From positions 3,639,501 through 3,703,500 of the forward strand of contig NZ_CP073697.1 of the NCBI RefSeq assembly GCF_025264665.1: a stretch of DNA of 64,000 bases, written 5' to 3'. The notes below the pieces were generated by a model. That model saw only the letters and a program-made list of their open reading frames with translations. It made no database searches and was not told where the DNA came from. Positions 17,442 through 25,167 of this stretch are shown piece after piece. Source of the stretch: Edaphobacter flagellatus. GTDB lineage: Bacteria > Acidobacteriota > Terriglobia > Terriglobales > Acidobacteriaceae. Every line of letters begins with the position of its first letter. Position 1 is the stretch's first letter. A program made the position numbers and the translations under genes.

Positions 17442-18985
17442 TGGATCCGTACTCCTGCATCGCTGGAATGTCCGAAGGCCAGAGTCATGATGCGAGCCTG
17501 TGTAGCCTCTGAGCGATCCAAAATGCCTGCAATCGTTTTTTCGTGGAATACGGCAACGCGATCACACATCCCAACGATCTCAGGAAGTTCCGACGAGATC
17601 AGGATGATAGCTACGCCATCCTCGGCCATGTGGGAGATGAATTCATGGATTTCGGCTTTTGAGCCGACGTCGACTCCCTGCGTGGGTTCATCAAGGATCA
17701 TAACTTTAGGTTTGATAGCCAGCCAGCGAGCAAGCGCTACCTTCTGCTGATTTCCGCCTGAGAGCTGCATAGCTGGAACAGATGTAGATGGAGTTTTGAT
17801 ATGCAAGCTGGACACGAAGCCTTCCGCAAGTGTCTTTTCAGCATGGTGATTAAGCAGCCCATAGCGAGAGACAGACTTCATGTTTGTGATAGCGATATTG
17901 GCTGATACGGTCATATCAAGAATCAGTCCATGTTGGCGCCGATCTTCAGGCAGATAGCCGATTCCAAGTTGGATCGCCTGCTTGGGAGACAAAATTTGTA
18001 CTGAAGTGCCGCAAAGAGAAATAGTCGAATCGGTGGGACTGAGACCAAAGAGCGTCCTGGCAAGTTCTGTGCGGCCTGAACCTACCAGACCCGAAAATCC
18101 AAGAATCTCTCCTGCTTTAACCGAGAACGAAATATCGTGAAGACCCGTGGCCGTATGATGAAGGTTTTGTACGCAGAGTACGGTCTCGCGGATAGGAACG
18201 GAGCGCTTTGGGAATATGGATGCGACAGAGCGACCTACCATGAGGTGAATCAGTTCCTCACGGCTGATATCGCAGGTTCGTTTGCAGTCGATTGTCTGTC
18301 CATCTCGCAGAACCGTGATCCGATCTGAGATGGCTTGAATCTCGTGCAGACGGTGAGAGATATACACAATGCCGACGCCTTGCAGGCGTAGCTCCCGAAC
18401 TATTCTGAAAAGGTTATCGACTTCTAATTGGGTAAGCAGCGCGGTCGGTTCATCCATAAATAGAATCTTCGACTGAGAACCAATAGCTTTTGCTATCTCA
18501 ACAATTTGTTGCTCGGCCATGCTGAGTGATCCGGCTAATCTTTTTGGCTCAATTTGGGCGCCAAGTTGTTCAATGAGTTTTGCGGCGTGCGTATTGCGCG
18601 TTTGCCAGTTGATTTTCCAGGAGGATTTGTCGCTCTCCAGAGCAAGAGCAATGTTTTCTGCGACGCTGAGATGCGGGAAAAGGGAGGGCTGTTGATAGAT
18701 TGCGGCTATTCCAATTGAACGGGCGTGGTCAGGATTATTGTCGATAACAGGTTGATTCTCTACTTCCAACTCGCCAGAATCGGCAGTGAGCGCACCGGTC
18801 ACAATCTTGGTAAAGGTAGATTTTCCTGCCCCGTTTTCACCAATCAATGCATGTACTTCGCCTGCGAGCAGATCAAACGATATGCCTCGCAATGCTTTGA
18901 CTCCAGAAAAATGCTTCGTAATCCCTCTTGCTCGTAGAAGAGAGTGTGATTCTACTAGTCGAGGATGTTCAGAGAAGTTCTGCAT
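17438..18985 (-). CDS. ABC sugar transporter ATPase, tandem-domain (RhaT/LsrA/RbsA-like)
   Basis: 515 residues with two ABC domains, as in RbsA-type proteins. Domain 1 has Walker A GENGAGKST, an LSMAEQQ signature and Walker B ILFMDEPTALL. Domain 2 has the usual degenerate P-loop GLVGSGRTE, signature LSGGNQQ and Walker B VMILDEPTQGVDVG. It energises import of a sugar. It is first in the three-gene minus-strand transporter operon, 20 bp after operator site 3, so its transcription should follow the LacI regulon. Confidence 0.93.
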   Translation of the reverse strand: MQNFSEHPRLVESHSLLRARGITKHFSGVKALRGISFDLLAGEVHALIGENGAGKSTFTKIVTGALTADSGELEVENQPVIDNNPDHARSIGIAAIYQQPSLFPHLSVAENIALALESDKSSWKINWQTRNTHAAKLIEQLGAQIEPKRLAGSLSMAEQQIVEIAKAIGSQSKILFMDEPTALLTQLEVDNLFRIVRELRLQGVGIVYISHRLHEIQAISDRITVLRDGQTIDCKRTCDISREELIHLMVGRSVASIFPKRSVPIRETVLCVQNLHHTATGLHDISFSVKAGEILGFSGLVGSGRTELARTLFGLSPTDSTISLCGTSVQILSPKQAIQLGIGYLPEDRRQHGLILDMTVSANIAITNMKSVSRYGLLNHHAEKTLAEGFVSSLHIKTPSTSVPAMQLSGGNQQKVALARWLAIKPKVMILDEPTQGVDVGSKAEIHEFISHMAEDGVAIILISSELPEIVGMCDRVAVFHEKTIAGILDRSEATQARIMTLAFGHSSDAGVRIQ

Positions 18986-19004
18986 TTGGATAGCTGCATC
19001 TATA

Positions 19005-19045
19005 TGAGACGTCTCACTTTAGGAGATTGTCGCGATGCATGTCAA
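19005..19045 (-). promoter_or_regulatory. Promoter and LacI-type operator (site 3) of the ABC transporter operon
   Basis: On the minus strand TTGACA (19045-19040), an 18-bp spacer and TAAAGT (19021-19016) form a promoter. The palindrome TGAGACGTCTCA (19005-19016) overlaps the last base of the -10 element. The promoter lies just downstream of the lacI-family stop codon, so the transporter has its own regulated start in addition to any read-through. Confidence 0.75.
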
Positions 19046-19050
19046 TGCTG

Positions 19051-20130
19051 TCAGCGACGAATCCGTTGTGCTGCCAAACCTTTTTTTCGTGCGGTTTCGT
19101 CTTGCGATGTCTGGATGAGAGAAGCTCCGGATGATTCTCTCACTTTGATGGTTGCCGGAAGACGAACTTTTTCTCGAGGCGCGGATTCTCCGCGTTCGAT
19201 CCTATCCAGCAAAACCTCAACTGCTCGATAGCCCATATCGAAGGTCGGCTGTACGACGGAGGTAATCCCGGGTTGAAAGAAGTCTTCGGCAGTTATTTCA
19301 TCGAAGGTAACAAAGGAAAAATTCTTGGGGGTACTCATCCCGATGGAGTAGAGACTACGAAGTGCAGCGAGTCCTGTTACGCCATTCGTTGCAAAGAGAG
19401 CGGATGGCCGACCAGCGGGCTTCAACATCCCATTCTGGCATAACCTGGCCACATCGTCCTGTTCAAAGCTGCCGCTCCACACAAGGGAACGCTGAGTAGA
19501 GATGCCTCCGCGTTGCAATGCCTGCCGGTAGCCACGCAGACGTTCCTGCTCGTTGCGAAGTGTAAGGGGGCCAGTGATTGCCGCAATCTGTGTGTGCCCT
19601 AGAGCTAGCAAGTGAGAGATCGCCATCTCGGCTGCTCCACAGTCGTCAACACAGACTGAGTCGACATCAAGATCTGCTGGAAGCCGGTCAAGGCAGACAA
19701 TTGGCAGTTGAGAGGTGAATGCACTCCATCGCTCTGGGGTTAGGTCTTGACCGCTGGCTGTAACCAGTAGAATTCCTTCGACACGTTGCGCGCGGAGCAA
19801 CGCAATCATATCGGATTCGCGATCAGAGCTGCCCTCGGAGTCGAGAACGATCAAAAAGTATCCTCTCTCCCGAGCTGCGGATTCTGCGCCACGAATGATC
19901 TTCGGGAAAAAGGGAATAGTGATATCGGGGACAACGATTCCTAGAGTGCGTGTTCTGTTCGTTCGCAAACTGCGGGCGATCAAATTCGGTTGATAATTCA
20001 GAACTTTGATTGCTTCCAGAACCTTCTGGCGTGATTTTTCGCTGACCTTTGTGGAGCCACTTATAACGTTGGACACCGTGCCGGAAGATACCCCCGCCAG
20101 CTTGGCCAGTTCTTTTTGTGTGGGCGGCAT
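19051..20130 (-). CDS. LacI-family transcriptional repressor of the sugar regulon
   Basis: 359 residues from ATG 20130; earlier in-frame starts would put 31 extra residues before the DNA-binding helix-turn-helix. The N-terminus MPPTQKELAKLAGVSSGTVS is a standard LacI headpiece, with the hinge YQPNLIARSLRTNRTRTLG. A periplasmic-binding-like effector domain follows (LGIVVPDITIPFFPKIIRGAE to the end). It lies between the transporter operon and the TonB receptor, both of which carry the same palindrome at their promoters, so it is the obvious candidate to bind TGAGACGTCTCA and release it on binding a sugar. Its own start has no copy of the palindrome nearer than site 4, 193 bp upstream. Confidence 0.92.
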   Translation of the reverse strand: MPPTQKELAKLAGVSSGTVSNVISGSTKVSEKSRQKVLEAIKVLNYQPNLIARSLRTNRTRTLGIVVPDITIPFFPKIIRGAESAARERGYFLIVLDSEGSSDRESDMIALLRAQRVEGILLVTASGQDLTPERWSAFTSQLPIVCLDRLPADLDVDSVCVDDCGAAEMAISHLLALGHTQIAAITGPLTLRNEQERLRGYRQALQRGGISTQRSLVWSGSFEQDDVARLCQNGMLKPAGRPSALFATNGVTGLAALRSLYSIGMSTPKNFSFVTFDEITAEDFFQPGITSVVQPTFDMGYRAVEVLLDRIERGESAPREKVRLPATIKVRESSGASLIQTSQDETARKKGLAAQRIRR

Positions 20131-20277
20131 AATGACAAATCCTACATGATGCTTCGTTTTGAGCAGGGAGCAATGCCAAGTCTTCTCAATCATCCGAAAT
20201 TGAGACGATTTCAGATACTCCACAAAATGAGGGCCAGTTCCCCTATAGAAAATGGTTCAAGGGTAAAAGAAATCTTC

Positions 20278-20334
20278 TTGACAGCGCTGATATGGCATGG
20301 ATAGTATCCTCGACGATAAAAATGAGACGTCTCA
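20278..20334 (+). promoter_or_regulatory. Promoter and LacI-type operator (site 4) of the TonB receptor
   Basis: TTGACA (20278-20283), an 18-bp spacer and TAGTAT (20302-20307) followed by CCTCG match the promoter at 5733. The palindrome TGAGACGTCTCA occupies 20323-20334, 16 bp after the -10 element. It sits in the 286-bp divergent region between the LacI gene and the receptor. Confidence 0.8.
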
Positions 20335-20416
20335 TATCGTCTTGAACTAGTCACTGCAGAACTTCACATCAAGCACAACCCGGGCCGAGACGCCCGGACA
20401 TTTGGAGGCCACTCCC

Positions 20417-23400
20417 ATGAATTTCCTGGTAGGTCAGGGTAGTCAAGCCCTATGGAATTCTGTTGTAGATCGAACCTCTGGTAGCAATTCAATGTTTCGG
20501 ACTATACGTTCGCTGATGCTTACGTTTGTAGTGGCAATGGCGCCGTTCACCGTAGCTCCGATGGTTGCCTCCTTCGCATACGGACAGGCTAGTTCCAGTT
20601 CCGACGCCGCAGGCAGAGTGACGGATGCAACGGGCGCTTCGGTCCCCGGGGCTGTCGTACATCTGACCAATAATGCCACCGGAGCCGAGCGTATCGCGAA
20701 GACCAACGATAACGGAGACTGGTCTATCCCGAACCTTCCCCCAGCCAATTACAAGGTGCGCATCGAGAAGGAGGGCTTCAAGACAGTTCAAATTCCTTCA
20801 CTCGACGTTGAAATCGGCAAGACCGCTAATGGTTCTGTGACACTCAGCGTTGGTGAACGAAGTGAGACGGTTGAGGTGAGCACGCTGCCGCCGCAGTTGC
20901 AGACGCAGGAAGCGACGGTTGGCCAGGTCATCGATCAAAAGCAGATTAATGACCTCCCGTTGAATGGCCGTAACGTACTCCAACTGGCAACTCTTGCGCC
21001 GGGGGTTTCGCCAGCGCAGGGCGGTCAGACGGGAACACCCGGCCAGTTCGGCACACGGTCGCTCTACATTACGGTCGATGGCGGACGTGGCTCGTCGACG
21101 AACTATGTGCTCGACGGTACTTATGTTCGATCGGTTCGCTTCAACGTAATGTCGTTGCAACCGAACACGGATACGCTGCAGGAATTCAACCTTCTCCGTT
21201 CAACCTACTCCACGGAGTACGGCCAGGGGCAGGCGGTTGTCTCGATGGTGACAAAGTCCGGCACAAATTCCATTCATGGCACAGGTTACGAGTTCGCGCG
21301 TAATTCGATCTTCGACGCACGCAATTATTTTGCGCCAACTTATAGCGTTATCAACGGCCAACAGATCTTCAATCCAAAGCCGGACTTCCATCGCCACCAA
21401 TTTGGCGGCACGTTGGGCTTCCCCATCATCAAAGACCGCCTGTTTATGTTTGGTGGTTATGAAGGACAGCGTTCCTCCAAAGGAACAGTGTTGACTGCTT
21501 TGTTCCCAACACAAAATGAACTGAACGGTACCTGGGATGCCAACAGCAGCCAGGCGCTTCCTGGCCCGAACGGCCCTGGTGGATTCCAATACAGCAAGAC
21601 GAATCCAGCCAACTTCGCCGTAACAAGTCAAGCTGCTTTAGCGCTAAATCCTACTTACCCGGTTCTTACTTCAGACGCGACGACCGTTCTTGGGACCTCC
21701 AACTACACATTGACAAAGCCTTTCCAGGATAACTATGACCAGTACACCATCCGTGGCGACTGGACAATGAGCCAGAAGAGTCAGCTCTTCGGCCGTTACA
21801 TTAACTTTGATTCTCTTCAGGCAAGCCCACAGGTAAGTGGAGCAACTCAAAATAATCCTCTGCTCGGCCGCAATGCTGTACTTGGACACACCTACCTGTT
21901 TAGCTCCAAGCTTGTAAACGAGGCCCGTATCGGTTGGAATGAGTTCTACAACATCACTCTTGGTGTGCTTGCGTTCCCGGGGAAGAACTGGGCGGCGGCG
22001 GAGGGGCTCAACAATCTCACCGCTCTGACGGCTCCTAACCAGAACGGACGTGCTGCGTTCACAATTCAGAACTACACAAGCGCAGCCGATTTTGGCGGTA
22101 ACTCCGCGGGAGATCAGGGGGATCATGAAAACGTCATCAGTGTCGGTGATTCCGTCTCCTATGTGCTTTCCAAGCACACGCTGAAGGGGGGCTTCCAATA
22201 CCAGAACCGCCGGCTGTGGCAGATTGCTGATAACAACGCCCGTGGTGCCGCCACGTTCGATAACTGCACCTCGGCGACCTATGCCAAAATCAATGGTGTA
22301 CAGTATGTTCCAACCAGCCCGGATGATGCCAATAACGTGACGTCAGTGGGTAACTGCCCGATTGGCCAGAAGGGGTATCAACTCAACGGAACCTGGTATT
22401 TCTACAACAAGTTTCAGAACTACGCGCGCGGCATGTGCACTTCCGGATGCAATGGCAACGCGGGTACCACGCTGGGGCATTATCGCGACAACACATATGG
22501 CGCCTTTATTAATGACATCTGGCAGGTTGGTCACGGCCTGACTGTGAATGCCGGCATGCGTTGGGAGTACAACTCTCCATGGATCGAACAGAATGGGCTG
22601 GAAGGAACGCTTGATCCAGGTACGGGGCTAATCACCTTTGTGAAGATCCCGAGTATCATTCCGGCTGCATATAGGAAATACATCGATTTCAGCCGAACCT
22701 ACCAACCGGGTATTGTGCAGCCCAAGAAACTCGGCTTCATGCCGCGTATCGGAATCGCATACGAAGCGCGGCCTGGGACGGTGATCCGCGCCGGCTTCGG
22801 CATCTATCTCGACAATCTAAACACCAACGAGCTGCAGTTCACTCGATATGCTGCCCCGCTGTATTTTCAGCAAAATTTTGCCAACGTGTCCACCAACGGA
22901 CTTTTCCCCGATCCAACCACCGCCACGCAAATTCCGTCTCCCTTTTCGATCCGTCCGGACAATAGCCGTCCCATTACGCAGGAATGGAACATGAGCCTTC
23001 AGCAGGATCTCGGCAACGGACTGATATTGGAGATTGCGTACACGGGCAGCAATACACATCACTCGTGGAAGCGTTATGACCAGAACATGTACATCCAGTA
23101 CCCGTTCCAAATCCCAACAACCTTAGTCCGTCCGTATCCGCAGTTTGGTAATGGAGTGCTGACAAGCGCTACGTACGGATCGGCTAACTTTAATGGCGGC
23201 TCGATCAAGGTGGAGAAGCGTAACAAGAACGGCTTCTATTACCTGGGCAGCTATCAATGGTCGAAGAATCTGGATAATTTCTCTGGTGAGGCAGCTGCTA
23301 ACGACTCTTCGTATGCAACGACGATGTCGTTTGACCATTCCTACTCGAACTTCGATACTCGCAGCCGTGCCGTGATCTCAGGTGGATATGCGCTTCCGTT

Positions 23401-23965
23401 CGGCAAGGGCAAAGCGTTCCTGCAGGGCCCGGTCAGTACAGCGCTTCTAGGCGGTTGGAGCTTCCAGCCAGCGGTCCAGTTGCGCACGGGCTATCCATTC
23501 AATATCTCTGGATCCGGTTGTACTTTTGCGAACAATATCTCTTGCCGTGTCTTCCTCGCGCCGAACCGCACGTTAGCGAGCGCGTACAAGAGCAGAGGCG
23601 CCAGGTCTATCAGCAACTGGTTTGATCCTACGGCCTTCTCGCAGGATCCGGTTCTGGCAACCTTTAGTGGCACACCGGGAGCGTATGTCTCCGCTACTCG
23701 CCCGCAACCGAATCTGCAGGGATGGGTGACACGTAACGTATTACGGGGACCTGGAACCGTATCGTTTGATCTATCGGCTATCAAAAGCTTCAAGATTCGT
23801 GAACGTTTTACGACGCAATTCCGAGCCGAGGCCTACAACATCATCAACACAGGCATCTTCTCTAACCCCTCGGGAGCGCTAGGCACGCCTTCAGCCGTTG
23901 CAAAGATCACCTCGACCTCGATGGATAACCGCAGTATTCAGCTTGGCCTTAAAGTGCTGTTCTAA
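20417..23965 (+). CDS. TonB-dependent receptor, Oar-like, of the sugar regulon
   Basis: 1182 residues from ATG 20417, chosen for GGAG 9 bp upstream; an ATG at 20492 giving a shorter signal peptide (MFRTIRSLMLTFVVAMAPF) is a real alternative. After the signal comes a carboxypeptidase-regulatory domain (GRVTDATGASVPGAVVHL to SLDVEIGKTANGSVTL), a plug (QKQINDLPLNGRNVLQLATL, YVLDGTYVRSVRF, STYSTEYGQGQAVVSMVTKSG), and a long barrel ending in NRSIQLGLKVLF with a terminal Phe, as outer-membrane barrels do. It should bring the regulon's oligosaccharide across the outer membrane. A strong terminator follows. Confidence 0.92.
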   Translation: MNFLVGQGSQALWNSVVDRTSGSNSMFRTIRSLMLTFVVAMAPFTVAPMVASFAYGQASSSSDAAGRVTDATGASVPGAVVHLTNNATGAERIAKTNDNGDWSIPNLPPANYKVRIEKEGFKTVQIPSLDVEIGKTANGSVTLSVGERSETVEVSTLPPQLQTQEATVGQVIDQKQINDLPLNGRNVLQLATLAPGVSPAQGGQTGTPGQFGTRSLYITVDGGRGSSTNYVLDGTYVRSVRFNVMSLQPNTDTLQEFNLLRSTYSTEYGQGQAVVSMVTKSGTNSIHGTGYEFARNSIFDARNYFAPTYSVINGQQIFNPKPDFHRHQFGGTLGFPIIKDRLFMFGGYEGQRSSKGTVLTALFPTQNELNGTWDANSSQALPGPNGPGGFQYSKTNPANFAVTSQAALALNPTYPVLTSDATTVLGTSNYTLTKPFQDNYDQYTIRGDWTMSQKSQLFGRYINFDSLQASPQVSGATQNNPLLGRNAVLGHTYLFSSKLVNEARIGWNEFYNITLGVLAFPGKNWAAAEGLNNLTALTAPNQNGRAAFTIQNYTSAADFGGNSAGDQGDHENVISVGDSVSYVLSKHTLKGGFQYQNRRLWQIADNNARGAATFDNCTSATYAKINGVQYVPTSPDDANNVTSVGNCPIGQKGYQLNGTWYFYNKFQNYARGMCTSGCNGNAGTTLGHYRDNTYGAFINDIWQVGHGLTVNAGMRWEYNSPWIEQNGLEGTLDPGTGLITFVKIPSIIPAAYRKYIDFSRTYQPGIVQPKKLGFMPRIGIAYEARPGTVIRAGFGIYLDNLNTNELQFTRYAAPLYFQQNFANVSTNGLFPDPTTATQIPSPFSIRPDNSRPITQEWNMSLQQDLGNGLILEIAYTGSNTHHSWKRYDQNMYIQYPFQIPTTLVRPYPQFGNGVLTSATYGSANFNGGSIKVEKRNKNGFYYLGSYQWSKNLDNFSGEAAANDSSYATTMSFDHSYSNFDTRSRAVISGGYALPFGKGKAFLQGPVSTALLGGWSFQPAVQLRTGYPFNISGSGCTFANNISCRVFLAPNRTLASAYKSRGARSISNWFDPTAFSQDPVLATFSGTPGAYVSATRPQPNLQGWVTRNVLRGPGTVSFDLSAIKSFKIRERFTTQFRAEAYNIINTGIFSNPSGALGTPSAVAKITSTSMDNRSIQLGLKVLF

Positions 23966-24031
23966 AACGGATAAACATGGCCGTCAAACATGCGACGATG
24001 TCCATGATTTACCGCGATCTATTGGACAACG

Positions 24032-24069
24032 GCCAAAGGCTATCCATGTGCGGATAGCCTTTGGCTTTT
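24032..24069 (+). terminator. Rho-independent terminator after the TonB receptor
   Basis: A perfect 14-bp stem (24032-24045 with 24052-24065) closes a 6-base loop and is followed by TTTT. It ends the receptor transcript 67 bp after the stop. Confidence 0.9.
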
Positions 24070-24230
24070 AGTCGTGACTGCGAACTGCGCGCGACAGCGA
24101 TTGCATCAGGTTAAAATGATTCAATAAATTGAGCATCGCCCTGCAATGATGGGTTAATGATCGGTAACAACCCTCTTGCTTCTATCGTGCGTCTTAAGTC
24201 CAGGCATTAGATACCAAGGTATTGATAAAA

Positions 24231-24800
24231 ATGAACAAGTCGAAGGTTTTGCGCGAAAGATCTATAAGAATTGTTGCGGTCAGTCTGCTTATATTGGGGA
24301 CTGGAATTGTGATCGCATCATCTGCAGTGCTGGCATCGTCGCAGACTCCCGCTGGAGAGCAATCTGCAGCTTCGGGACAATCGAAGCCCAGCTCACAATA
24401 TTCTCGACTTCCTGAGGGCCCCGGAAAAGATACTTTGATTCGCGTGTGTGGGAAGTGTCATTCGCCTACCAATGTGATTGCGAACGGGCAGAGCCGCGAT
24501 GGCTGGGAGGCGGAAATTACAAAAATGGCCGGCTTCGGCGCGTCTGCTTCCGATGAGGAGTTCACTGAGATTCTCGACTATCTCGCTAAGAATTTCCCCC
24601 CGGTAACAGGAAAGATCAACATGAATAAGGTCACTGCCGCAGACCTTGAGTCGCAACTTGGCTTCTCTGGAAAGCAGGCTGGCGATATTGTTGCTTACCG
24701 GGAAAAGAATGGTGCTTTCAAATCGATCGAGGACGTCAAAAAGGTTCCCGGATTGGATGCAAAAGAGGTGGATGTGCGGAAAAACCGTATGACCTTTTAG
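24231..24800 (+). CDS. Periplasmic cytochrome c-like / helix-hairpin-helix protein
   Basis: 189 residues from ATG 24231. A membrane or signal helix (IVAVSLLILGTGIVIASSAVLA) is followed by a Ser/Gln-rich linker, one haem c motif CGKCH with the surrounding LIRVCGKCHSPTNVIANG, and a C-terminal ComEA-type helix-hairpin-helix (NMNKVTAADLESQLGFSGKQ then AGDIVAYREKNGAFKSIEDVKKVPGLD). The haem part resembles a quinohaemoprotein-type cytochrome domain. Helix-hairpin-helix domains in ComEA bind DNA, but here it may only pack. It has its own terminators on both sides, so it is a single-gene unit, possibly the electron acceptor for the PQQ-like proteins (speculative). Confidence 0.75.
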   Translation: MNKSKVLRERSIRIVAVSLLILGTGIVIASSAVLASSQTPAGEQSAASGQSKPSSQYSRLPEGPGKDTLIRVCGKCHSPTNVIANGQSRDGWEAEITKMAGFGASASDEEFTEILDYLAKNFPPVTGKINMNKVTAADLESQLGFSGKQAGDIVAYREKNGAFKSIEDVKKVPGLDAKEVDVRKNRMTF

Positions 24801-24849
24801 GCATTTTTTGAGTCCTGATATCGAGGACACTCTGCTTCCTTGGCAAAGG

Positions 24850-24890
24850 ATCAGGGCCGGATCTTTGTAGAATCCGGCCCTGATTATTTT
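24850..24890 (+). terminator. Rho-independent terminator after the cytochrome/HhH gene
   Basis: A perfect 13-bp stem (24850-24862 with 24872-24884), 9-base loop, followed by TATTTT. Confidence 0.88.
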
Positions 24891-24923
24891 AAAGTACGTA
24901 TATGTGTCGTTTCAGGTATAGAT

Positions 24924-24937
24924 TGAAATCGATTTCA
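24924..24937. promoter_or_regulatory. LacI-type operator palindrome upstream of the GH27 gene
   Basis: TGAAATCGATTTCA is a perfect 14-bp palindrome of the general TGnAAnCGnTTnCA form bound by many LacI-family repressors. It lies in the 367-bp gap before the alpha-galactosidase, whose downstream neighbour is a LacI gene. It differs from the palindrome of the first regulon, so the two repressors probably have separate targets. Confidence 0.55.
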
Positions 24938-25167
24938 TGGCCTGATCATTTCTGTGGATAGGTTCAAATCCCGATCCTCAGTGAGTAAGAGGCTTAGTAA
25001 CCCAAGAAAAAACGCATAATTCCTATGATTTTGTAATCGGATTGCCATTAATTTTGCCTATTCGGGATGAATTCGTTTACATTGTTTCGCGTTTGAAAGA
25101 ATCGCAGGTGGATGGTGGCCTACCTGAAGTCCAGCTTTGTTCTATGCCAGAAAGAGGGAAATGATTG

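Noticed and set aside
14507..18985. Transporter as an autoinducer-2 (Lsr) importer
   Set aside because: The binding domain looks like LsrB, but the region aligned with the ligand-binding Asp-Gln reads Asn-Gln and no lsrK, lsrF or lsrG gene is present.
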